Source: Neurospora crassa OR74A (Eukaryota > Ascomycota > Sordariomycetes > Sordariales > Sordariaceae). Taken from it: a DNA stretch of 64,000 nt. Each line of letters opens with the position of its first letter. The first letter of the stretch is position 1. The notes under the pieces are model-generated. The model saw only the letters and a program-made list of their open reading frames with translations. It was not told where the DNA came from and made no database searches. Made by a program: the position numbers and the translations under genes. The stretch lies in contig NC_026504.1 of NCBI RefSeq assembly GCF_000182925.2, forward strand, positions 1,240,001-1,304,000. The letters are read 5' to 3'. Shown piece by piece: positions 1-12,500 of this stretch.

Positions 1-1526
1 GCTCAGCCTCGGAGCTTAGTGATGTCTCTTCGGTAGCCCATTCGCCCAACCTTGGGGGATTGGACAGCTTTGACCCGATCGAGAACAACCATTCGCCTCT
101 TCAAGGGCCGCAGGCCGATGCCCTGTACAGTCAGTTGAACGGGATCAGCAACTTCAGTCTGTCGGACGACCACATCGGCAGGAGTCCGTCGCATAGTCCA
201 GCGGTCTCCCCTCGGATCCATCCCCAGCAATCACCGGACGAGATCGATCCGAACCAACCCAACCATTTTATGCTACACACACCAGCAAACAGTTTCGGAC
301 CGCCAGCGACATACATGCAGCCGCAACAGGAGGCTTTCCCGCAATTGTCACTGGATGACCCATCTGGTATGCAGGCCCAGCAGAACATGCCAGCTCCTCC
401 GGCAATCAACATCGATTTCGCTCCAGCGCCCGCTAAGAGCGGGCTGGATCAGCCCACTAACCTGGACAATAATTCACTAGCCCTACCAAACAGAGGTATG
501 TAGCCTCGAGATAATGCGATGGAAAATGGGACATTAGCTGACAATTTGGTGCTAGCTCGAGGGCGGATGCGACCACGAGCGGTCACGGACCCTTTCAACA
601 ATAGCGGTTACCGATCTCCTTCTCCATCGGGAAGTCTTTCGCCGAGCTCGGCCGCGGACCTCAGACCGTCAAGCGCACGTTCACTTTCGCCCATGGACCG
701 TTCAGGAGCCGGCTCTATTAATAGTAGGAGACGCCAGTCTACGTCGTCAGTACCCAACAACGTGATAGCACTTCGTCTTGCCGATCCCAATTATAATGGC
801 TCTGGGGAGAATGGAGGTGGCCCGAGAAGGGCTCAGAAGCACCCCGCTACTTTCCAATGCAAAGTATGTCCAAAGCGCTTTACCAGAGCCTATAACTTGC
901 GCTCCCATTTGCGCACACATACCGACGAGAGGCCCTTTAAATGTACCGTCTGCGATAAGGCTTTCGCGCGCCAGCACGATCGCAAGCGTCACGAAGGTTT
1001 ACATTCGGGCGAAAAGAAGTTCATATGTAAGGGTGAACTTCCTGTTGCTGGTCAACAATGGGGCTGCGGCCGAAGATTTGCGCGAGCGGATGCTCTGGGT
1101 CGCCATTTCCGGTCGGAGGCAGGAAGAATATGTATCAGACCTCTTCTGGAAGCGGAAAACCGTGAACGGCAACGGCAGTATGCTGAGGCAATGCAGAATG
1201 CAGCCCAAGGCATGATGCAACAGCAGGGCGGTATGATGATGTCGCCCGGCATGGACCCCAATGGCGAGTTCCAAATGGACCCCTTTGTGCTCCCACAGGC
1301 GCTGTTGGCACAGTATCCTGCCTTGGCCCTCCTGCCCGCTGGGCCTGCGGCTATGGGTGATGGAGCCGGCTTAGAAGAGGATTTGGGTAGTAATTACGAA
1401 GCTAGCGACTACGATGATGTCGAGGAGGGAGGCTATGTAAGTGGTCCAGGGACAGGGTTCGGGCCCGGAAGCATGCAAGAAGGGTACGGGGAGTTGGGTT
1501 ATGCGAGTGACTACGGCGGCCGTTAG
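1..1526 (+). CDS. crz-1: CRZ1-type calcineurin-responsive C2H2 zinc-finger transcription factor (5' end outside window)
   Basis: The 3' part of a calcium/calcineurin-responsive transcription factor. The frame is open from the first bases, so the start lies upstream of the window. Exons are 1-495 and 556-1526. The 60-nt intron (donor GTATGT at 496, branch GCTGAC at 537-542, acceptor CTAG) removes the in-frame stop near 501 and keeps the frame. The first part is Ser/Pro/Gln-rich with SPS-type sites, as expected of a calcineurin-docking, phosphorylated regulatory region. Two classical C2H2 fingers follow ([10 protein letters not shown] and [10 protein letters not shown], from about 850). A third, atypical finger carries an insertion between its cysteines (ending in [16 protein letters not shown]). 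This arrangement is diagnostic of fungal CRZ1/CrzA. In the family, calcineurin dephosphorylates the protein and it enters the nucleus to activate ion-stress and wall genes. The C-terminus is Met/Gln-rich then acidic. Confidence 0.93.
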
Positions 1527-2165
1527 GCATAGTGTCATGACATTTCAGGCGAACAACCCTTCGGGGAAAGGGAGGGCGTTGGGTGGTATGCTCTATTTAT
1601 TTATTGTTTTACAGATGATTATCGGTCACTGTTTGGATCAGATGAGATTATACGGTGGTGCGCGGTCATGGTTATTGTTGTCTTATACATTTACTTCTCT
1701 TTTTGGATACATTTATTCCCCAACGTTGTTGCAATTCTTCTTCTTTGTATTTGACTGGGGTTATTTTTTGCTCGAAGACCCGTTTATGTACCGCTTGCAT
1801 GCGCGGACGTTGAGCGAACATAGAAATATTGTCTGATGAGGACAAATAAATGTTACATGTATGACGATGTACTCCATGTTACTTTTATAGAGTTGTTAAA
1901 CAAGCCGATCACAGTTGATATCACCAAATCCCGCCCAAGTCAACATGTAATACAGCTAGAGAACCCGTAACAGCTACGTTCTTCCCTGCAAGTCTTATTC
2001 TGATGGCTATGCAGTGAGCCCGCCTCGTAATCTCATCATCCGGATTGATCGATAACCCGCCCCACGCAACCGCAACATCAATAATATCACATCACCATCA
2101 CCATTACCATATCTCTCGTCATCCCTCCTCAAACCCACCCATTTCTCCATGTGTACATACATATT
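1527..2165. other. intergenic region between convergent genes
   Basis: This 640-bp stretch holds the 3' flanks of the zinc-finger factor (plus strand) and the DUF7053-like gene (minus strand). It is T-rich just after 1560. The open frame running through 1441-1836 continues past the stop in another frame and has no coding character. No other gene or RNA was seen. Confidence 0.5.
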
Positions 2166-2427
2166 TCAAGTCTGTTGTATCTCCTGTAACAAAGTCCTCC
2201 CCCTTCCCGCTCCCGACGCTGCGCCAGACCCCTTGGACGACCTCAACTCTTGCATCCACTTGGCCACGACCTGGTCCACCACCGTTTGCAAAACCTCGTG
2301 GTGGCCCTTTTCGAACTTTGCTTTGACAAAAGGGCGCACGATGGCCGGACACTCAATGGTGGCGATCTCGACTAGTTCGTACTCGTAGTTGTCGATGGAG
2401 GTGCCGGTGACTTTGTTGATTAGTTTT

Positions 2428-2459
<32 letters not shown>

Positions 2460-3164
2460 ATTGTCGTCTGCTGTTGGTTGTTTGGATTTGTTCCCACCAA
2501 CAACATTATCATCGCTACCACCTTTTCGCAGACCAGCTCTCAGTCCTTGTCCTAGTCCCAATCCCAGTCCTTGTTCGCCTTCCTGCTGTCCTTGCCCTTG
2601 CCCTTCTTCGTTTCCTCCATTTCCTTTCTGTTCCCATCCCCGTTCCTGTTCCTGTGGCTGCCGCCCCTTGGCCCGATACCGATGCCGAACCTCATAACTG
2701 CTCCTCACCACCACCACCGACCCCGCGCCTGCCGCCGGCGCTACGGCCTTACACCGAACTCCGTAGCCAAAGCTCTGGAAAGTACAAGGCACGGAAACTT
2801 CTTTGCTTCCTAGTAGGGAGCCACCGCCTAGCCAGTCCGGGAGGGGAAGAAGGGGAACGGAGTCGGTGATGAGGAACGATTGGGGGTTGAAGCCGTCGGG
2901 GCCCGGGGGGTGGAAGAAGGATGGGTCGTCGGTGAGGGATGGAGGGAGGGGGTGGGGAGAGTTGGAAGAGGAGGGGGGAGGAGCGGGATAGGAAGAGGAA
3001 GAGGAGGTGGGGAGAGGAAGGGGAAGGGAGATGTAGGATTTTAGGTAGGGGTTGGCGGTTATGAGGGGGACGTAGGCGTGGAGGGCGGAGAGGAGGGCGG
3101 AGGGGGGAGTCGGTGGGGGGAGGGGGATGCGGGTTATTATTTTCAAAGGGTGGGCATGGGACAT
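2166..3164 (-). CDS. conserved fungal protein, probable DUF7053 (START/SRPBCC-like) family
   Basis: A 332-residue intronless protein of unknown function. The N-terminus (residues 1-50, ending in LITANPYLKSYISL) followed by FLITDSVPLLP and a later CTFQSFGYGVRCKAVAP strand resembles the fungal DUF7053 family, which looks like a lipid- or ligand-binding START-type fold. That assignment is from memory of the family pattern, not a search. The middle (about 160-245) is low complexity: repeated Gly-Gln/Gly-Leu and a run of 11 Asn encoded by a GTT microsatellite. The conserved part resumes with NYEYELVEIATIECP and ends in a helix (VKAKFEKGHHEVLQTVVDQV). The start is the ATG at 3164, which fits the usual N-terminus. 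It is convergent with the zinc-finger factor. Confidence 0.7.
2429..2459. repeat. (TTG)n microsatellite coding for poly-Asn
   Basis: About ten tandem TTG/GTT triplets inside the DUF7053-like gene. Read on the minus strand they encode a run of 11 asparagines. The tract probably varies in length between strains. Confidence 0.95.
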
Positions 3165-6100
3165 GTTTGAGTTGGGAGTCGGTCGGTGGTGATGAGGCTT
3201 TGTTTTAGTAGTTGTTGTTGCTGTTGATGGTTGACGGTGCGGTGGTAGGTTTGTTGTTGTAGTGATGAGAGTGCCAAGTCCGTACGGGGCATGGGGAGGC
3301 CGATGCGGAGACCCGACCGGAGGAGGTGAACGGGGCCGGGCGTCGTTTCCAAGGCTCGATGACTCCCGATAGATGTTGATGAAAGCTCCCGGTTTGTGTT
3401 AACTTGAATGAAGGATGTCCGTCTCACGGACAAAGGGTTGATATTAGGCGGTTGAGCTGGGCTGAGTGGGTCGAGTGGTCAACCGGAGGGTGCCTTGGGT
3501 AAGTTACAGACAGGCAGGAGTGGCGTGGGTGGTTCCTGATCAGCGATGCCGACAAAGCGTATATCACGAACTGATGACTGCAAGTCTCTGACTATCTCTG
3601 AGATGAGAGGTTTTGTTACGTGTACAAGCAAGAAATAGTAGGAATCTCGAATGACAGTACCAAAAAGCCCGATATGCTCTGTTTTAATCGGCTGACAGTC
3701 CGAACTCCGAAGCATAAGCACAGCTCACAGCCATCCCGACCCAATTTTAGCGGCTGAAGTGGACGCTTTACCTAGACGTCCGATTGTATGAGATGTAGCA
3801 GGGGCAGCACAAGCGACGAAAGTATGTAGTATACAGCGCCTATACACTCCCCAACCGGTAGCTGGAAGGTCTAACAGATCGTCTTGATTTGCTATTGTGG
3901 TACGGAACAGTCAGCTGTTGTTGCTGCGCCATCATCGCATGATCGGTGATGTACGCTGTGTGGTTCAGGCGGCCGAGGCATGGTTATAGAAGTTACTATG
4001 CTGTGAATATACTGACACTTTGATATAGTCAATAGACTGCTCAATGCGGTCGTGCACTATCTCATATCAGGTCTTGGGTGTCGGCAAATAAGTAGAGGTA
4101 GGTAGTCTGGGGCCTTGAATGTCCACTGTTCTTTGTACTGCCCTGAGCACATACAACTCCATCAGCCTTTTGGAATCCCATATTTCGTAACTTTGATCCA
4201 GAAATTGCAACTTCCCCAGACATAACTCTTCGCCTCTTCGGGTTGCTCGACGAAGTATTTCCCCCGCATCCCATGAAGCCAAAAGTTCCTCGATCCGTCT
4301 CCGTCTCGCCATCCACGATTCATGACGCAAACTTGTTGTTGACGGCTTCAGTCGAATTGCGCCAAAGAGGGTTTGTCGGGTGCATGCCAGAAGTTCATCC
4401 GAGCAAACAACAGGACGAACGACTCCTCCATCGTCCCTCCACTCCACGGCCACAGGGCCAACATCAAAATGGAGCCCGCCGCAAGATGTCGCGCAGCGTC
4501 CTGATGCAGCCCAACGTCCTCGCGGGCCCAATGGCTACCAGGTCAGGAATAGCTAGCTCCCTGCGCTCTCTTGTCCCTCGCAAACACCACTCGTTGTCGC
4601 TGCTCGGCCATGTGCAGTATGTAGTTGGGTACGGGTAGGCGCTGTTACTGCCGCAGCATGGCTCGCATGATGCGTGCTGCAAAATGCAAACTGCAAAGGT
4701 CAATTTCGATACACATTGGTAACTCCAATTGCACATTTTACGTAGAGGAAAGGCCCAGGAACCGTCATTTTAAGGTGTTTTGCAAAGCTCCTCTTTATCG
4801 TCTGTTCTGGGATCATGACGCCATCCTACACTACTGTGTACTCTAGCACACATGGCTTGTCTCGCAGTTCTCGGATGATACACAGACCCACCAGAACTAA
4901 AACTGGTCCTAATAGTTAGCGGCTCAGTAGGTCCAGCCAACAACAAACAGACGGGATGGAAGAAGCCACGGGGAGCCGCCCACGGCGCGATAGGCGCACA
5001 GCGAGGATTGAGGGAGGACAAGGGAGGGGTTGTTGAGCATTGCGATACCTTTGTTTTCCACCTTCTCAACGCCAATTTCTCACCTAGACCGAAACCCATT
5101 GGCTGTTCGACTTGACTTGTCAACGCTCAGCATGGCAATGGTGTGCGCCATCAGGTCAGCAGGTAGCGTGAGACGCATCAAGTAGGTGGGTAGCGTCCAA
5201 CAATCGGGCGAGATGCAGGTAGGGTCCGATTCAGTGGGCAGTTGGTCTGCCTGGCTGCTTGTCGATGCGGAACATTTTGGTGGCCTACCATAGGCGGGGG
5301 AACCAAAAGCCCCCATCTTCCATTTCTTGGCCAACTTGAAGGTGAATAAAATACCTCTAACATATCAAACAAAATCTGGAGGGGAAAGCTCGGCAAAGAA
5401 CTCAGAAAATGAACAAGCTGCAGCCTGGGTCAACTGGATCATCCCGCCCTTCAACTGGACTGGAACCAAAAGCACCCCTCCAGATACAGCAGCCAATAAT
5501 GCTTCTCCCCAGCCATTTCAACAAACAGCCCGGCACACCATTCCCACCTGGTGAAACAGGAAAGTATTGGTGCCATGAAGGTGTCAACCGGGGTAAACCG
5601 CACCTCCAGACTGATAGTGCCTGACAGAGCCTCTGATGGCCCACCTTGCTGCCAACTTCGGTCACTCGGCCGCGCGTGTCGGCCTGCCATCCCCTCATCA
5701 TAGCTGAGGCGGGGAGAAGGGATCAATTGGAGCTGGCTGGCTGGGAATCGCAGATTGTCACTGCGAAGTTGAAAAGGTTGATCTTCTCTTGTCACTTCAA
5801 CGGTGTCTTCAGAAGCTGGGGAACGACACAGAAGAGAACCAAGGTCGATGCCCACGCCATCATCAACACAAGAGCAAACGGTACCTCAGTGTACTTGTTG
5901 TCCTGCATGACTACTTGACGGTCTTGTCTTGCCCGACCGACGGTTGGCCTCTGTTTGGCCATTGCCCCTCAACCATCAAGCTGTTCAGCACGGCTTCTTT
6001 GCCTCCCTTGACTCCCAGCTGCGCCAGCGTAGGAGGCAAGCCGAGAATAAGATTAACTGCGGTATGGTCGCACAGCACAACCTGAAAGACGCATCTTCCC

Positions 6101-6540
6101 TCGTTCAACCCGTCTTCTCTTCACGATCCGAGCAGACCATTGGCTCAATTTGCAACTCCAATTACAGCCAGGCGACGAATATCATTCCTTCAAAGAAGAA
6201 AAAGTTTGTGCAACTCAAAGGACAAGTTCTGGGTACAGAGACTGAAGAAGACGGGAATTCCAAGAAACATATGTCCCTCTCTTAGAAGACTATACCAGCT
6301 TCAGTTTGACTGGTGATTGTTTTTTTTTCTTTTCTTTGAGCTACTTGGAAATCGAGCCGATAGTGTCTTTCTCTCCGGACCGCAGCCTCTTTCGTTACGC
6401 GCCTTCCTCGAACCTCACCTGACAACTCCCACCGTCAGTATATACCTTCTCTACTCGACACTGGCCTCAGCGCATCCACCCAAACGCCTCATGAACTGGT
6501 AATTTTTCTACGATCCAGACCAGTAGACCCAAGTGCCGAT
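3165..6540. other. 3.4-kb gene-poor interval
   Basis: This is the upstream region of both the DUF7053-like gene and the giant gene at 6541. Several open frames of 80-155 codons occur on both strands (the longest is minus, 4067-4531), but none shows a recognisable domain, a clean start context or splice-linked extension. No tRNA, inverted repeat or RIP-like AT shift was seen. It may contain long 5' leaders and promoters. Confidence 0.4.
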
Positions 6541-9500
6541 ATGGCCGCCGCTGAAGTTTGGGCATTCCGCGAAAGCTGGGCAATATGCGACACATACGGG
6601 TCGAATACGGGGCCTTCTCCGGCAGGGCCAACATGGCGGTATGAGTGGAATCAAGAAAAATTAGAAGAGACTCTGAGGAGTGATGTGGTAAAGTCAAGAT
6701 TGAACATAGTTGCGCAACGCTGGGTAGAATTGCGCGGTCCAAGAACAGTGAGTTTTGTATATCTTCAACTTCCGTCCCAACCCTGGCTGTTCTCGTCTTG
6801 ACCTTTGTGGAACTTCCCCAGGGGATCGCCTCTTAAAACACTGGCGTGCTTCCATAGTGGCGAGCGGGAAATGGGGGCCTGGGGTGCTCCAAAAATCCAC
6901 TGGCACCTCATCGTTGCATGCTTGATCCATGTCAGCCCGCTCAATCTGGAAAGTCACCAGATCGTCTGGTCATTAGATCGTCCGAACTCTGGGTTATATA
7001 TGCTAACAGGGCACGTCACAGCGAGCTGTAACGTCTCCCTCGCGTTCCTATCCAGTCACCACGCTCGACGGAATGTCAAGACGATCCCGACTCCCATCAG
7101 CATTGCATGCGCCACAAGAAGAGGACTCGAGATGGTCTTCTTATACTCCCAGCGACCCGACAGCAACCGCTCAGCGGGCGCAAAAGTCACAGCCCTCCCG
7201 GAGCAGCCTCCCTAGACCTGTTTCCAGCAATATACCTCGACCGGTTGCAACAATACCTCGATCCGATCCGAAGCGGCGTGGGAAAGACGATGATTCATAT
7301 CCCGACTCGAGTCCATGGCCTTGGCTTGACCCCGACCAAGATGACGAATTTCGACAAGTTGCAAAGAAGAGTAAACAGAAAAAGAAGACCGGCGGCGGCG
7401 GTGGTGGTGGTGCACAGCAACCAAAGCAAACAAACAACGATGGTGGCGAAGGTTCACAGAAGGAAGGCGACGATGGTGGTTATGACGGCAAGTCCAACGG
7501 CGGGGATGCCAGCAATGGTGCTGGAGGAGGTCCAGGCAAGTCAGGCAGGTCAGGCAATGGAGGAGACAAAGGCGACGGTGACAAAAAGGACGACAAGCCC
7601 AAGAAAGAAGCCGACGATGATGAGGGCCAAAAGAAGGATGACGAAGAGAAGGAAGCAGAAAGTACAAACAAATCGCCACTCGATGATGACTGGAATCAAG
7701 CAACCAGCAAGATAAGGCAAAAAGGAAAGCGAGGTGATGCTATTGGTTCTGTCACCCAAGATAAGCCTACCCCGCGGTCATTGGATGACAAGGCGAAGAG
7801 CCATGGCAACTCGGACAAATCCAATGACCTTGACGAGGTCAAACTTGACACTGCAACCTCAATAAACGCCAATCGCGTCTCTACAGACAACGCGTCAATC
7901 GACAACCGGTCCTCTGGTAACAGCAGGATTGAAGAGAACAAATCTTCTGGGGAGCGAACATCTTCAGACAGCAAACCTTCGGGATTTCCGTGGAGCGCTC
8001 TTTGGGGCGGCGGTCTCAAATGGGGAGCGGGCAGCCACAAGGAACAGCCAAAGACGCAGGTGAAGCATGAAGACAAGCTCGAAAACGACCCGTGGGCCAA
8101 GTCCAAGAACACCAAAACCTTCCCAGGCTCTTTTGATGCCGCTGAGGAGACAAGAGAGGAGCCTGCTGTGACTGAGCCAAAGTCGGACACAAAGGGCGAC
8201 CTGGACGACAAGCAAACCGGCATGAATGGGAAGTACTCGGCAAACGAGAAAAAACAAGACAGCGACGATGACAAGTACCGGGTTGACAACATGTATGCCA
8301 AGGGGGTAAAGAAAGACGAGCGCAAACATGATCACGATGAAGGCTTCGTGGTTTCCACGAAGAAGAGCAAAAAGTCAAAGAACAACACTAGCGCATGGGA
8401 TGTGGAACCAGATGCATGGCAAGAGCCAGTAGTGGAACCGAAAACAGAGCCAAAGCCGGAGCTAACAAAAACCACTGACCTCGAGCCTGAGGATGATTTC
8501 TTCGAAACCTTCCCTGCTGTGAAGAAGAAGAATGAGAAAAGCTCGACCCGGTTGGGACAATCTTCGAGACTCGACGCATTTGCACCCACGCTCAAAAAGG
8601 CGAATCCAGATCCGTGGGAAGTCTTCGGCGCCAAGAAGAAAAAGACGAGGATCGGCGCCGCTGAAGAGCCTATGATTAGGACACGGAAGGCCGATCCGGA
8701 ACTGCTACCGGCAGAACGATCATCTCCCATTGCTGAACCCGAACCGGAGATTGAGCCAATAGACGATGAAAAGTTGGAGCCAATCTTGCCCTACAAGCCG
8801 CCAACGAAAAAGGCTTGGTGGGACGAGCCCCCAGGTCCACCGAGCCCTGTGAAGAGCAAAAAGAAGAAAGGTAAGTATGATATTGCTGACGAACCTCCCA
8901 GGGAGCCAGATCCGGAAGTGGAACCTATAGAAGAGTCCAAGTTCAAGACCGATAATACAGTGGAGGAGGACGACTTCTGGAACCATTACCAAACCACAGC
9001 CAAGAAGGACAAGAAGAAGAGTAAAAGATCAGAACTTTCAGAAGAAGCTGTACTGCCGCCGCCGCCGCCACCACCTCCTCCGGTAGAACCAGTTGAGACT
9101 TTTCCGTGGGATGATGTCCCAATCAAGAAGAACAAGAAGGGGGGAAGGGGTCAGACGGAGCCTAAGCCACCACCGCCACCACCAGTCGAATTTGAACCGG
9201 TAGCTGAGCCGGAGCCGGAGCCGGAGCCGGACCCAGTTTCTGGTCCGCCCCAGTTTCCTGAATCAGATGAGGAGGGTGAGCATCCCGGCGGTTGGTTTTC
9301 CTCTTTTCTTCACAAGACGGATAAAAAGAAGAGTAGGCATACATCTCCCATGCATCCACCTCTTGAAGAACCGGAGCCGGTCCAACCAGTACCAGAGCCG
9401 GAGCCAGAGCTGCAATCGGAACCGGAGACAAAGGTGGAAGACGACCATTGGGATTATCCCATCTCAAAAAAGGACAAGAGAAAGAAGAAGGGAAAGACCA

Positions 9501-12500
9501 TTGAGACCGTACCACCGCCGCCACCGCCGCCTCCTGAACTTTCCCAGAGGTCCAAATCATCAAAGTACGACAAGGAGGTTGAATACGACTTGTACAGTGC
9601 TGCATCGTCGAAGAAGAGCAAGAGGGATAAGAAGGGGTATGCCGAACGTGTACCCTCCCCGGAGCCATATGTCTCCGAACCACTTGAGGAGGTCATCTCC
9701 GAGCTGGAGGAGCCAGAGCCCGAGTTTGATGCGCAACCCGAGCTGGAAGCACAACCTGAAGATACTGCTGTGTCGGATCGCGAAGACAGACCATCACATG
9801 ACGAATGGGGCTACTCTAAGAGAGACAAAGACAAGAAAAAGAAGAAGAAGGGCATTGAAATAGAAGTCAAGTCTAAAACTGAATCCAGGTCAAGTCGAAA
9901 GCCGGAGCCAGAACCCGAGCCCGACTCGAAACGGAAGAAAGCGAAAGACAGCATTTGGAGCTTGCCTAGTGACCCAAAGAAGGACAAAAAGAAGAGGAGA
10001 GGCGAGTTGGATGAGGACAGCAATCCGTTAACTTCACCTGCACCTGATCCGCCTGATGTCTGGGACGACGACTATCAGGACCACAAGAAGAAAAGCGCCA
10101 TCTCAGATGCATGGGCTAATTACGCGAACAAGGATAAGAAGAAGGGCAAAAACGCCGTAGATGTCCTCATGGGGCTAAACAAATCGGGAGATCCACTAGC
10201 TGACTCAGCTCGGCAATCACCGCCAAGCCCGTCTCACCGTCCTGGTGGCTTCTTCGAATCTTGGGAAACTGACAGTGACCATGACAACCACCATAAACAC
10301 AGAAAGCGGTCCAAGGATAGTTCACAAAAGCCTTACAGCATCGAGGAGCCTAGTTTAGACGACGTCTGGGGCGCTACCATGTCCAGCAAGCGCAAAAAGA
10401 AGGCTAATGCCGGCACCAACAACGCACCGGTGGATGTTGTGGTGGACCATGTACCGGACCCCATCCAGCCGGGCTCTGTGGAGGGAGGCAGGGACGACAA
10501 ATACAACCAGGATGACAGCAAACCAGAAAGCAACAGCTATGGCAGCAGTTTCTGGGGATGGGGCGGCTTCGCCAAGAGCAGCAGCAAATCATCCAATAAG
10601 GAGTCGTCGCTTCATGACGAGCCAGCACCACCTCCGCCACCACCACCGGCACCAACACCTCCACTGGACGAACCAGAGCTCGACATCTGGGCTGATGACG
10701 ATGACGAACCCCAACCGGTTGTCAAGGCCGAGAAAGAGGACAAGAAAAAGTCCAAGGATAAGAAGTCGAAGGACAAGGAGCCCAAACTCAGCGAGAAAGA
10801 GCTGAAGAAGCTAGAGAAGGAAAAGAAGAAGGCCGAGAAAGAGGAAGCGAGGCGCAGACTCAAGGAGGCCAGGGAGCTGGAGGAGGAATTGAAACGTAAT
10901 GCTAGAGAAGCAAAGGAGTTGGATGAGGCCTTGAGGCGCAAGGCTGAGAGAGAGAGGGAGTTGGAAGAGCAAGCTCAGCGTGAAGCCGAAGAGCAAGCAG
11001 CCCGTGAGGAAGAGGAGCGAAGACTGCAGGAAGAAGAAGAGCAGAGACAACGGGAAGAAAAAGAGCGTCGACTTCAAGAAGAGGAGGAGTGTCGACAACG
11101 GGAGGCCGAAGAGCAAGCTCGGATCGCCGAAGAAGAGGCTCGCATTGCTGCCGAGGAGCAAGCACGCCAGGAGGAGGAAAAGAAACTTGCAAAAGAGAAG
11201 GCCAAGCTCGATGAAGAAGCAGCGGAGCTTGAAACACTGAGGCTCAAGAAGGAGAAAACGCCTCGAAGATTCACGATGAGAGAGCAGCGCCGGCTCGACA
11301 TCCTTGCCAGCAAATTCGAGGAGATAGCGCGCAAGCGGCAAGAAGAGGAAGATGAGCGGCAACGAGCAGAAGAAGAAGCAGCCCGTATTGCCGAAGAAGA
11401 GGCTCGCATTGCTGCTGAAGAACAGGCTCGGAAGGAGGAGGAAGAGAGAATTGCCAGAGAAGTAGCGGAACTTGAAGAGGAGGAGGCTGAATTTCAGGCA
11501 CTCAGGTTCAAAAAGGCCAACTCGCCAAGGAGGTTTACAACAAAGGACCAACAGAGGCTTCAGCAGATCATCAAGCAACGCAGAGAGAGGAAACGCCTCA
11601 AGCAGGAGGAAGAGGAACGCAAGCAACGAGAGGAGAAAGAGGAGAGGCAACGGCAGGCTGAAGAAGAAGCCCGTCTTGCTGCTGAAGAACAAGCGCGGAA
11701 GGATGAGGAGGCCAGGCTTGCGGAAGAAGCGAGGATCGCAGAGGAGGAAGCGAGGATTGCGGAGGAAGAAGCACTACTTGCGAAGGATGAGGCCGAACTC
11801 GAAACCCTCACAAACAAGAAAGCAAAAACGCCTCGTCGATTTACTCTTATGGACGGACGGAGGCTCGACGTCCTTACCAAGGATGTCAACCGACGACGAG
11901 ACGAGAAGGCTGCTCGAGAGGCTGCGAAGAAGGCTGCGGAGGAGGCTTCGCCAGAGGCTGCAGACCAGCCCGGAGACGAATGGCAAGATGCAGATGAAGG
12001 CCCAGGTCAAGGTAACGGCGAAGACCCCGAGGCAGCTGCTCTCAAGGAAGCAACAGAGAGGGCCATTCGCCAAGCGGAGGAGGAGGCCGAAGCCAAGCAG
12101 GCAAAGAAGTCGAGCAGAGCCAAGGGCAAATCCAAGGCTGATCCACTCGATGACATGCAGCTCACTCCCGAGCAGGTGGACGAGTTGCTCGGAGACTCGT
12201 CGAAACGGGACAAGAGCGTTGACAGCCAACCCAAGGAGGATAAGCCTGATACCAACAACCACGCGCCTGGCGGGTTCAGCCTTTGGGGAGCTGCCAAGAG
12301 GGGCATCTTTGGGTTTGGAGGAGGCGGAGGATGGGAAGACCACAGTGAGCAGCAGCCTGGTGCTCCGGAACCTGAGCCGTCGGCCGAAGATAACGAGGCA
12401 GCCATGGCTGCTGGTGGTGTGATTGGAGGCGTTCCTCCTGAGCTATGGGATGCAACCCCCAAGGCCGTCTCACCGTCGCCTGAACCAACCGCTGAGCCAG

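Noticed and set aside
1441-1836. Separate small membrane protein downstream of the zinc-finger factor
   Set aside because: It overlaps the factor's coding end in another frame and then runs through T-rich 3' UTR; the hydrophobicity is a base-composition effect.
4067-4531. Gene on the minus strand, 154 codons
   Set aside because: No domain, no splice partner and no recognisable family; open frames of this length are expected in several kb of this composition.
7073-7075. ATG at 7073 as the true start of the giant gene
   Set aside because: The frame is open before it and joins, through a well-formed intron, to an upstream exon with its own ATG in good context.
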